Below are positions 56,665 through 64,000 of a stretch of 64,000 bases of DNA, piece after piece. The stretch comes from Saccharopolyspora hordei (GTDB taxonomy: Bacteria; Actinomycetota; Actinomycetes; Mycobacteriales; Pseudonocardiaceae), in contig NZ_JACCFJ010000001.1 of NCBI RefSeq assembly GCF_013410345.1, positions 2,145,001 to 2,209,000 of the forward strand, written 5' to 3'. Position numbers and translations under genes: made by a program. A model generated the notes under the pieces. The model saw nothing but the letters and a program-made list of their open reading frames with translations. It ran no database searches and was not told where the DNA came from. The stretch's first letter is position 1. Each line of letters opens with the position of its first letter.

Positions 56665-57690
56665 TCATGCGCGCCTCCGGTGCAGCAGCGCGGCGAAGAA
56701 CGGCGCCCCGGTGAAGGCCGTGATCACGCCGATCGGGATCTCCGCCGGGGCGAGCAGCGTGCGGGCCAGCATGTCCGCGAACACCAGGAACGCGCCGCCG
56801 AACAGCAGCGACATCGGCACGATGATCCGGAAGCTGCCGCCCATCCCCAGCCGCACCAGGTGCGGCACCACCAGGCCGACGAACCCGATCAGCCCGGCCG
56901 TCGACACCGCCGCCGCGGTGGCCAGCGACGCGGCCACGAGCACCAGGAACCGCACCCGCCCCGGGTGCACGCCGAGCGCGGCGGCCTCCTCGTCCCCGGT
57001 GCCCAGCAGGTCCAGCAACCGCGCGCACGCGCACAGCACCACCGCGGAGACCACCAAGTACGGCAGCACGATCAGCACTTCCCGCCAGCCGGTGGTGGTC
57101 AGCCGCCCCAGGATCCACATGTACACCTGCTGCAACGACTCCACCCGCAGCTGCTGCACGAACGTCTGCGCGGCGGTGAGGAACGCCCCGACGGCGACCC
57201 CGGCCAGCACCAGCGTCGCGGTCTCCCGGCCCGCCGAACGCCCGACCACCCAGGTCAGGCCGACGCCGCCCAGCGCGCCGGCGAAGGCCGCCGCCTGCAC
57301 CGGCACCGACGTCCCCGGCTGCGGGACGCTGGTGAGCACGACGGTGACCGCCAAGCCCGCGCCGGAGGCCGCGCCCAGCAGGTACGGGTCGGCCAGCGGG
57401 TTGCGGAACACGCCCTGGAACGCCGCCCCGGACACCGCCAGCGCCGCACCGACCAGCACCGCGAGCACCACCCGCGGCACCCGCAGGAACCAGAGGATGG
57501 CCGCTTCCCGCTCCGACAGCGGCGAGACACCGCCGGTGAGCTGCGCGACGATCTCGGCGAGCACCCGTCGCCAGCCCAGCTCGGCCGCGCCGAGCAGCAC
57601 CGACAGCAGCACCCCGGCCACCAGCACGGCCACCCCGGCCACCACGTGCCGGGGGCGCAGCGTGGTCTGCGGCAGAGCCGTGCCCGTCAC
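56665..57690 (-). CDS. btuC: ABC transporter permease, FecCD/BtuC family
   Basis: Encodes 341 aa with about ten membrane helices. Conserved pieces: LRVPRVVLAVLVGAALAVSG, FRNPLADPYLLGAASGAGLA, the ATPase-contact region AAALGVHPGRVRFL, and GLIGFVGLVVPHLVR. It forms the homodimeric channel for cobalamin (or, less likely, siderophore) uptake. GTG 57690 overlaps the binding-protein stop (GTGA), so the two are coupled. Confidence 0.9.
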   Translation of the reverse strand: MTGTALPQTTLRPRHVVAGVAVLVAGVLLSVLLGAAELGWRRVLAEIVAQLTGGVSPLSEREAAILWFLRVPRVVLAVLVGAALAVSGAAFQGVFRNPLADPYLLGAASGAGLAVTVVLTSVPQPGTSVPVQAAAFAGALGGVGLTWVVGRSAGRETATLVLAGVAVGAFLTAAQTFVQQLRVESLQQVYMWILGRLTTTGWREVLIVLPYLVVSAVVLCACARLLDLLGTGDEEAAALGVHPGRVRFLVLVAASLATAAAVSTAGLIGFVGLVVPHLVRLGMGGSFRIIVPMSLLFGGAFLVFADMLARTLLAPAEIPIGVITAFTGAPFFAALLHRRRA

Positions 57691-58628
57691 CCCTGCTGCG
57701 CCTTGGTGACCCCGTCGGCGATGGCCCGCACCAGGTCCACCACGCGCGGCCCCCACCGGCCGGCGACGTCGTCGTCGAGCTCGAACACGCGCCCCTCGCG
57801 CACCGCGTCGAGGGTGTCCCAGCCGGGCCGCTGGCCCACCGACGCGGCGGTGACCTGGCAGCACTCGACGTCCGAGACGAAGATCAGGTCCGGGTTGGCC
57901 TGCACGATGTGCTCCTCGGACAGCTGCGGGAAGTCACCGCCCGCCGGGTCGGCGATGTTCTGCAGCCCGAACAGGCTGTAGACGTTGCCGACGAAGCTCT
58001 GCGAGGTCGCGGTGTAGTGGTCCGGGCTCACCTCGTGGTAGTAGGTCAGCGGTTCGGGCGGCTTGGGGGTGTCGCGGACGATCTCGTCGATCTCGGCGCG
58101 CATCCGGGCCACCAGTTCGGCGGCCTCCCGGGTGTGCCCGGTGGCCTGGCCCAGCACCTCGATCTGCCGGTAGGCCTCGTCCAGGTCCTTCGCCGCCGGG
58201 GTGAGCAGCGTCGGCACCTGCGCCGCCGCGAGCCCCTCGGCCAGCGGGGCGGCGCTGTCCGGGGCGATCACCAGGTCCGGGTTGTGCCCGCCGATGGTCG
58301 CGGCGTCCGCGGTGAACGAGGTGAGGTCGGTGCGCGGCGCCTCCGGCGGGAAGTCGGAGTACTGGTCGACCGCGACGACCTGGTCCCCGGCGCCGATGGC
58401 GAACAGGGTCTCGGTGGCGGTCGGCGACAGCGAGACGATCCGCTTCGGCTGCTGCGGCAGGGTCACCGGGGGCTGGCCGGGCAGCTCCACCTTGACCGGG
58501 AACGCCGCGGCCGGGTCGTCGGCCGGCGCGGGCGTCTCGGAGCGGGGGCGGGTGGCGCAGCTCGTGACCCCGACGAGCAGGGCCAGCACGGCGAGCATCA
58601 GGGTGGCGAGTCGGCGGAACCCGGTCAT
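57687..58628 (-). CDS. btuF: Cobalamin-type ABC transporter substrate-binding lipoprotein (BtuF-like)
   Basis: Encodes 313 aa. Signal peptide with lipobox (LLVGVTSC; Cys near residue 25), then a class III periplasmic-binding fold: PKRIVSLSPTATETLFAIGA, GGHNPDLVIAPDS, and a long backbone helix before LTYYHEVSPDHY. A vicinal Cys pair (DVECCQV) is unusual. It captures vitamin B12 outside the membrane. ATG 58628 has AGGGAAG upstream. An upstream in-frame extension to 58793 would run through the riboswitch and is rejected. Confidence 0.9.
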   Translation of the reverse strand: MTGFRRLATLMLAVLALLVGVTSCATRPRSETPAPADDPAAAFPVKVELPGQPPVTLPQQPKRIVSLSPTATETLFAIGAGDQVVAVDQYSDFPPEAPRTDLTSFTADAATIGGHNPDLVIAPDSAAPLAEGLAAAQVPTLLTPAAKDLDEAYRQIEVLGQATGHTREAAELVARMRAEIDEIVRDTPKPPEPLTYYHEVSPDHYTATSQSFVGNVYSLFGLQNIADPAGGDFPQLSEEHIVQANPDLIFVSDVECCQVTAASVGQRPGWDTLDAVREGRVFELDDDVAGRWGPRVVDLVRAIADGVTKAQQG

Positions 58629-58704
58629 GTCTTCCCTACGGTCTTCGGTCGGTGCAGCAGGGCGAGGCCGGGGGCGAACCGACACCGCACCCCTGCACCG
58701 GGGG

Positions 58705-58845
58705 TGGCGGACATCGACACCACGCGCAAGGCGACCTGGCTCGTGCCCGGCGTCCGTCGGGCCATCGCAGTTGCGGCACAGCACCGGGTTCACACCGGTT
58801 TCGCTTGGCGCTGGCGTCCCGCGAGCACCCCGTGGAACGGGGGCT
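58705..58845 (-). ncRNA. Cobalamin riboswitch upstream of btuFCD
   Basis: Read on the minus strand, the leader contains the cobalamin riboswitch core in order: GAAACCGGTGTGAACCCGG, GCTGTGCCGCAACTG, and GAGCCAGGTCGCC. The GGTG-nnAA-nCCGG, CCGCAACTG and GCCAGG blocks are the conserved adenosylcobalamin-binding elements. It ends about 75 nt before the btuF start. High B12 should switch the transporter off. Confidence 0.85.
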
Positions 58846-59328
58846 CTGAGCTGGAAAGATATCAGGACCGATCACGCCGCTGATCCGCTGCGCCGGGTGG
58901 CGTGGAGCACGGGACTACCCCGCTGCGCACCCAGCGGTTAGATTGGGCAGCGGATCGTGTTCGCCGCAGGGCGACCCGAAGCGTTCTCACGGTGAGTGGC
59001 GTGGTCGCCGCTCACGGGGCGGAGTGTCCCACCACACGCGCGGTGCCCGGGCCCTAGTCGCCGCAGGAAGCCCCTGGGCAGCCGCTGTTCGTAGTTGACA
59101 CGGGTGCGTTACGGCAAGATGGTCAGCATCACGTCAAGAGTGCTGCTTCCGGGTGTCGTGGCTGTTAAAGTTCCCTGAACGCTCCGGTCGCGGACGGGCG
59201 CCCCCTGCCCGTCTTCTGCCGCGACACCGAAGCCATCCGCGGGCCAGCGTCGTCCCGTGCCCAGAAGTCATGAAGTCGCCACCGGCCGTCGGCTTCCAGC
59301 ACGAGTTTCGACGAGGGAGGTCTGCGCA
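58846..59328. other. Non-coding region between the riboswitch and gltB
   Basis: About 480 bp with no convincing gene. It contains a 10-bp hairpin (GTGAGTGGCG-tggt-CGCCGCTCAC, 58992-59015, one G-U pair) and a possible plus-strand promoter for gltB: TTGACA at 59095-59100 and GATGGT at 59118-59123, spacer 17 nt. That leaves a gltB leader of roughly 200 nt, in which I recognise no known riboswitch. The btuFCD promoter must also lie here or just inside, around 58850-58900. Confidence 0.45.
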
Positions 59329-62300
59329 GTGGCCTTTTCCGCCGTCCCCGCGGCCCAGGGCTTGTACGACCCGGCCGCGGAACAGGATTCCTGCGGCGTC
59401 GCCATGGTCGCTGACATCCGCGGACGCCGTTCGCACGGCATCGTCGCCGACGCGTTGACCGCGTTGGCGAACCTCGAGCACCGGGGCGCCGCCGGTGCCG
59501 AGCCCACCAGCGGTGACGGCGCGGGCATCCTGGTCCAGCTGCCGGACGAGCTGCTGCGCGCCGAGGTGGGGTTCGAGCTGCCGGAGCCCGACGCGGCCGG
59601 GCAGCACCGCTACGCCGCGGGCATGGCGTTCCTGCCCGCCGATGCCGAGCAGCGTCGCCGCGCGGTGGAGCTGGTCGAGCGGATCGCCGCTGAGGAGCAG
59701 CTGCGCGTGCTGGGCTGGCGCGACGTGCCGGTCACCCCGGACGAGGCGGGCGTGGGCACCACCGCGCGGGAGTGCATGCCGCACTTCGCGACCCTGGTCG
59801 TCGCCGGGCAGCACGACGAGGCCGGGCTGGAGCTGGACCGCCTGGCGTTCTGCCTGCGCAAGCGCGCCGAGCGGACCGCGGCGAAGGAGGGCCTGGAGCT
59901 CTACTTCCCGTCGCTGTCCTGTCGCACCATGGTCTACAAGGGCATGCTCACCACCGAGCAGCTGCCCGACTTCTTCCCGGACCTCACCGACGAGCGCCTG
60001 GTGAGCGCGATCGCCCTGGTGCACAGCCGGTTCTCCACCAACACCTTCCCGTCGTGGCCGCTGGCGCACCCGTTCCGCTACGTGGCGCACAACGGTGAGA
60101 TCAACACCATCCGCGGCAACCGCAACCGGATGCGGGCCCGCGAGGCGCTGCTGGAGTCGGACCTGATCCCGGGCGACCTGTCCCGGCTGTACCCGATCTG
60201 CGCCGAGGACGGCTCGGACTCCGCCTCCTTCGACGAGGTGCTGGAGCTGCTGCACCTGGGCGGCCGGTCGCTGCCGCACGCGGTGCTGATGATGGTCCCG
60301 GAGGCGTGGGAGAACCACGCTGAGATGGACCCGAAGCGGCGGGCCTTCTACCAGTTCCACGCCAGCCTGATGGAGCCGTGGGACGGCCCGGCCTGCGTCA
60401 CCTTCACCGACGGTTCGCTGGTCGGTGCGGTGCTGGACCGCAACGGCCTGCGCCCCGCCCGCTGGTGGCGCACCGCCGACGACCGCGTGGTGCTGGCCAG
60501 CGAGACCGGTGTGCTCACCGTCGAGCCGTCCGAGGTGGTCGCCAAGGGCCGGCTGCAGCCGGGCCGGATGTTCCTGGTCGACACCGCGCAGGGGCGCATC
60601 GTCGACGACGAGGAGATCAAGTCCGAGCTCGCCTCGGAGAACGCCTACGAGGAGTGGCTGCACGCCGGGCTGCTCAACCTCGACCAGCTGCCCGACCGCG
60701 AGCACGTGGTGCACACCCACGAGTCGGTGGTGCGCCGCCAGCTGGCCTTCGGCTACACCGAGGAGGAGCTGAGCCTGCTGCTGGCGCCGATGGCCACCAC
60801 CGGCGGTGAGCCGCTGGGCTCGATGGGTGCCGACACCCCGCCCGCGGTGCTGTCGAAGCGCTCGCGGATGCTCTACGACTACTTCGTGCAGCAGTTCGCG
60901 CAGGTGACCAACCCGCCGCTGGACGCCATCCGCGAGGAGCTCGTCACCTCGGTGGCGCGCGTGATGGGGCCGGAGCAGAACCTGCTGGAGCCGTCGCCGG
61001 CGTCCTGCCGGCACGTCGTGCTGCCCACCCCGGTCATCGACAACGACGAGCTGGCCAAGCTCATCCACATCAACGACGACGGCGACCTGCCCGGGTTCTC
61101 CTGCGCGGTGCTGTCCGGCCTGTACGAGGTCGACGGTGGCGGCCAGGCGCTGGCCGAGGCCATCGAGCGGATCCGCGAGGAGGCCTCCGAGGCGATCGCG
61201 AACGGGGCGCGCGTGCTGGTGCTCTCCGACCGCGACTCCGACCACCTGAGGGCGCCGATCCCGTCGCTGCTGCTGGTCTCGGCGGTGCACCAGCACCTGG
61301 TGCGCACCAAGGAGCGGCTGCGCGTGGCGCTGGTGGTGGAGAGCGGTGACGCCCGCGAGGTGCACCACATCGCCACCCTGCTCGGCTACGGCGCCGCGGC
61401 GGTCAACCCGTACCTGGCGTTCGAGACCATCGAGGACATGATCGCCACCGGGCAGATCACCGGTGTCCGGCCCAAGGTGGCGATCCGCAACTACGTGCAG
61501 GCGCTGGTCAAGGGCGTGCTGAAGGTGATGTCCAAGATGGGCATCTCCACCGTCGGCGCCTACACCGCCGCGCAGGTCTTCGAGGCCGTGGGCCTGTCCG
61601 CCGACCTGGTCCGCGAGTACTTCGAGGGCACCACCTCCAAGCTCGGCGGCGTCGACCTGGACGTGCTGGCCGAGGAGGTCGCGCAGCGGCACCGCCGCGC
61701 CTACCCGGACAACCCGACCGAGCGGGTGCACCGGCGGCTGGAGACCGGCGGCGACTACTCCTACCGCCGCGAGGGCGAGCTGCACCTGTTCACGCCGGAG
61801 ACGGTGTTCCTGCTCCAGCACTCCACCAAGACCGGCAAGTACGACGTGTTCCGCCGCTACACCGCGGAGTGCGACCGGCTGGCGGCCGAGGGCGGCACGC
61901 TGCGCGGGCTGTTCAAGCTCGAGAGCGGCCGGGAACCGATCGACATCGACGAGGTCGAGCCGGCCTCCGAGATCATGAAGCGGTTCTCCACCGGTGCGAT
62001 GAGCTACGGCGCGATCTCCGCCGAGGCGCACGAGACGCTGGCGATCGCGATGAACCGCATCGGCGGCAAGTCCAACTCCGGTGAGGGCGGCGAGGACGTC
62101 GACCGGCTCTACGACCCGGAGCGGCGCTCCGCGGTCAAGCAGGTCGCCTCCGGCCGGTTCGGCGTCACCAGCGAGTACCTGGTCAACGCCACGGACATCC
62201 AGATCAAGATGGCGCAGGGCGCCAAGCCCGGTGAGGGCGGTCAGCTGCCCGGCCACAAGGTGTACCCGTGGGTGGCCAAGACCCGGCACTCCACGCCGGG

Positions 62301-63879
62301 CGTGGGGCTGATCTCGCCGCCGCCGCACCACGACATCTACTCGATCGAGGACCTGGCGCAGCTGATCCACGACCTCAAGAACGCCAACGAGCACGCCCGC
62401 GTGCACGTCAAGCTGGTGTCCGAAGTGGGCGTCGGCACGGTCGCGGCGGGTGTGTCCAAGGCGCACGCGGACGTGGTGCTGATCTCCGGCCACGACGGCG
62501 GGACCGGTGCGGCGCCGCTGACCTCGCTCAAGCACGCTGGCACGCCGTGGGAGGTCGGCCTGGCCGAGACGCAGCAGACGCTGCTGCTCAACGGCCTGCG
62601 GGACCGCATCACGGTGCAGGTCGACGGCGGGTTCAAGACCGGCCGCGACGTCGTGGTGGCGGCGCTGCTGGGCGCCGAGGAGTACGGCTTCGCCACCGCG
62701 CCGCTGGTGGTCGAGGGCTGCGTGATGATGCGCGTCTGCCACCTCGACACCTGTCCGGTGGGCGTGGCGACCCAGAACCCGGAGCTGCGCAAGCGCTACA
62801 CCGGCAAGGCCGAGCACGTGGTGAACTTCTTCGAGTTCATCGCGCAGGAGGTCCGGGAGTACCTGGCGCAGCTGGGCTTCCGCACCCTCGACGAGGCGAT
62901 CGGCCAGGTCTCCGCGCTCCGCGTGGACGAGGCGGTGGAGAACTGGAAGGCCCGCGGGCTGGACCTCTCCCCGGTGTTCGCCGAGCCGAAGACCCCGTAC
63001 TCGCCGGTGCGGCGCCGGGTCCGCGAGCAGGACCACGGCCTGGACCGGGCGCTGGACCGCACGCTGATCCAGCTCGCCGAGGCGGCGCTGGAGGACGCCC
63101 GCCCGGTGAAGCTGCAGCTGCCGGTGCGCAACGTCAACCGCACCGTCGGCACGCTGCTGGGTGCGGAGGTCACCCGCCGCTACGGCGGTGACGGGCTGCC
63201 GGACGACACCATCCACGTCCAGCTGGAGGGCTCGGCCGGTCAGTCGCTGGGCGCCTTCCTGCCGCGGGGCATCACGCTGGACATGGTCGGCGACGCCAAC
63301 GACTACGTCGGCAAGGGCCTGTCCGGCGGGCGGGTCATCGTGCGCCCGCACCCGGACGCGCCGTTCGCCGCCGAGGACCAGGTGATCGCGGGCAACGTGA
63401 TCGGCTACGGCGCGACGAGCGGTGAGGTCTTCCTGCGCGGCAAGGTCGGCGAGCGCTTCGCGGTGCGCAACTCCGGCGCGCTGCTGGTCGCCGAGGGCGC
63501 GGGGGACCACGCCTTCGAGTACATGACCGGTGGCCGCGCGGTGGTGCTCGGCGGCACCGGCCGCAACGTGGGCGCCGGCATGTCGGGCGGCATCGCCTAC
63601 GTGCTGGACCTGGACCCGGTGCGGGTGAACACCGCGATGGTGGACCTGCAGCGGCCCAGCGCCAAGGAGCTCAAGTGGCTGCAGGAGGTCGTGCAGCGCC
63701 ACCACGAGTACACCGGGTCGACGGTGGCGGCCTCGCTGCTGGGTGACTGGCCGCGGCGCTCCGCAGCGTTCCGCAAGGTGATGCCGCGCGACTACCAGCG
63801 GGTCTTGGAGGCCATGCGGATGGCCAAGATCGAGGGCCGGGACATCGACGAGGCGATCATGGAGGCTTCCCGTGGCTGA
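59329..63879 (+). CDS. gltB: Glutamate synthase (NADPH) large subunit
   Basis: Encodes 1516 aa, the expected length. Order: short propeptide (1-21), class II amidotransferase with nucleophile Cys22 after processing (EQDSCGVAM), central domain, FMN-binding synthase barrel ([39 protein letters not shown]), the [3Fe-4S] cysteines Cys1131, Cys1137 and Cys1142, and a C-terminal beta-helix. Makes two glutamates from glutamine and 2-oxoglutarate with GltD. GTG 59329 has GGGAGG 8 nt upstream. It overlaps gltD by eight bases. Confidence 0.97.
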   Translation: MAFSAVPAAQGLYDPAAEQDSCGVAMVADIRGRRSHGIVADALTALANLEHRGAAGAEPTSGDGAGILVQLPDELLRAEVGFELPEPDAAGQHRYAAGMAFLPADAEQRRRAVELVERIAAEEQLRVLGWRDVPVTPDEAGVGTTARECMPHFATLVVAGQHDEAGLELDRLAFCLRKRAERTAAKEGLELYFPSLSCRTMVYKGMLTTEQLPDFFPDLTDERLVSAIALVHSRFSTNTFPSWPLAHPFRYVAHNGEINTIRGNRNRMRAREALLESDLIPGDLSRLYPICAEDGSDSASFDEVLELLHLGGRSLPHAVLMMVPEAWENHAEMDPKRRAFYQFHASLMEPWDGPACVTFTDGSLVGAVLDRNGLRPARWWRTADDRVVLASETGVLTVEPSEVVAKGRLQPGRMFLVDTAQGRIVDDEEIKSELASENAYEEWLHAGLLNLDQLPDREHVVHTHESVVRRQLAFGYTEEELSLLLAPMATTGGEPLGSMGADTPPAVLSKRSRMLYDYFVQQFAQVTNPPLDAIREELVTSVARVMGPEQNLLEPSPASCRHVVLPTPVIDNDELAKLIHINDDGDLPGFSCAVLSGLYEVDGGGQALAEAIERIREEASEAIANGARVLVLSDRDSDHLRAPIPSLLLVSAVHQHLVRTKERLRVALVVESGDAREVHHIATLLGYGAAAVNPYLAFETIEDMIATGQITGVRPKVAIRNYVQALVKGVLKVMSKMGISTVGAYTAAQVFEAVGLSADLVREYFEGTTSKLGGVDLDVLAEEVAQRHRRAYPDNPTERVHRRLETGGDYSYRREGELHLFTPETVFLLQHSTKTGKYDVFRRYTAECDRLAAEGGTLRGLFKLESGREPIDIDEVEPASEIMKRFSTGAMSYGAISAEAHETLAIAMNRIGGKSNSGEGGEDVDRLYDPERRSAVKQVASGRFGVTSEYLVNATDIQIKMAQGAKPGEGGQLPGHKVYPWVAKTRHSTPGVGLISPPPHHDIYSIEDLAQLIHDLKNANEHARVHVKLVSEVGVGTVAAGVSKAHADVVLISGHDGGTGAAPLTSLKHAGTPWEVGLAETQQTLLLNGLRDRITVQVDGGFKTGRDVVVAALLGAEEYGFATAPLVVEGCVMMRVCHLDTCPVGVATQNPELRKRYTGKAEHVVNFFEFIAQEVREYLAQLGFRTLDEAIGQVSALRVDEAVENWKARGLDLSPVFAEPKTPYSPVRRRVREQDHGLDRALDRTLIQLAEAALEDARPVKLQLPVRNVNRTVGTLLGAEVTRRYGGDGLPDDTIHVQLEGSAGQSLGAFLPRGITLDMVGDANDYVGKGLSGGRVIVRPHPDAPFAAEDQVIAGNVIGYGATSGEVFLRGKVGERFAVRNSGALLVAEGAGDHAFEYMTGGRAVVLGGTGRNVGAGMSGGIAYVLDLDPVRVNTAMVDLQRPSAKELKWLQEVVQRHHEYTGSTVAASLLGDWPRRSAAFRKVMPRDYQRVLEAMRMAKIEGRDIDEAIMEASRG

Positions 63880-64000
63880 CCCGAAGGGATTCCTGAAGCA
63901 CACCCGGGCCGAAGCCCCGAAGCGCCCCGTCGACGAGCGGCTGGGCGACTGGCACGAGGTCTACGCGGCACTGTCCGCTGAGGAACGCAACGAGCAGGTG
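63872..64000 (+). CDS. gltD: Glutamate synthase small subunit, 5' part (runs off window)
   Basis: GTG 63872 with GGAGG (63861-63865) 6 nt upstream; 43 codons are visible. The start [20 protein letters not shown] followed by RLGDWHEVY is the typical GltD N-terminus, before its iron-sulfur and FAD/NADPH domains. Overlap with gltB's stop and the usual gltBD order support the call. Confidence 0.92.
   Translation, partial: MADPKGFLKHTRAEAPKRPVDERLGDWHEVYAALSAEERNEQV

Noticed and set aside
58629-58793. N-terminal extension of btuF starting at 58793
   Set aside because: The extension would translate the cobalamin riboswitch; the lipoprotein signal and ribosome site begin at 58628.
59134-63903. A 1589-codon open frame on the minus strand opposite gltB
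   Set aside because: It mirrors gltB, a clear family member with catalytic motifs. Long antisense frames are a by-product of high GC at third codon positions, and the translation is low-complexity Arg/Gly/His/Val.

Overview
The window is high-GC chromosomal DNA, apparently free of mobile elements, from an actinobacterium. A Pseudonocardiaceae-like host (Saccharopolyspora, Amycolatopsis and relatives) fits best. The reasons are an AftA-type arabinogalactan arabinosyltransferase, a PriA-type HisA with no trpF in the trp cluster, a nadA-nadB-nadC operon controlled by NrtR, many genes that look leaderless (TANNNT 5-8 nt before ATG/GTG), and frequent TCCACWGTGGA palindromes. The genus is inference. 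I saw no tRNA, rRNA, insertion sequence, prophage or CRISPR array.

Layout. 1-9.0 kb: 3' end of dnaE, a cytochrome P450, a K+/H+ antiporter, aftA, three poorly known membrane or Lon-N genes. 9.0-13.3 kb: nrtR divergent from nadABC with a 23-bp operator between them. 13.5-15.3 kb: CPBP membrane protease and a DUF574-type methyltransferase. 15.5-19.0 kb: a compact catabolic locus (nitrilase-superfamily hydrolase, GntR regulator, MHS-type transporter, DUF2848 protein) whose two divergent promoters share one operator-like motif. 19.1-24.2 kb: five-gene peptide/nickel-type ABC transporter. 24.3-28.0 kb: small membrane protein, CNNM/CorC protein, YqeB-like protein, secreted M14 carboxypeptidase.

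28.2-46.1 kb: the histidine genes in three blocks (hisDCB; hisH-small membrane gene-priA; hisFI). The first gap (9.6 kb) holds a phospholipase C remnant, a small membrane protein, DctA, a TetR/FAD-monooxygenase pair, a CitA/CitB-like two-component system, and SoxR divergent from a split transketolase plus PPOX-type operon. The second gap (2.5 kb) holds two 5'-truncated divergent genes (AraC regulator and DUF2000) and a Tap-like secreted peptidase.

46.2-52.3 kb: TetR regulator, then trpE, a trp-associated membrane protein, a small leaderless ORF, trpC, trpB and trpA. 52.4-55.8 kb: lgt, an IclR regulator and a divergent asnB-like gene. 55.8-58.85 kb: a BtuFCD-type ABC transporter behind a cobalamin riboswitch on the minus strand. 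59.3-64.0 kb: gltB and the start of gltD.

Most genes are core metabolism (NAD, histidine, tryptophan, glutamate, lipoprotein maturation). The more unusual material is regulatory: the paired GntR sites, a SoxR box in front of a transketolase, the B12 riboswitch, the small ORF coupled to trpC, and decayed gene pairs left inside the split his cluster.
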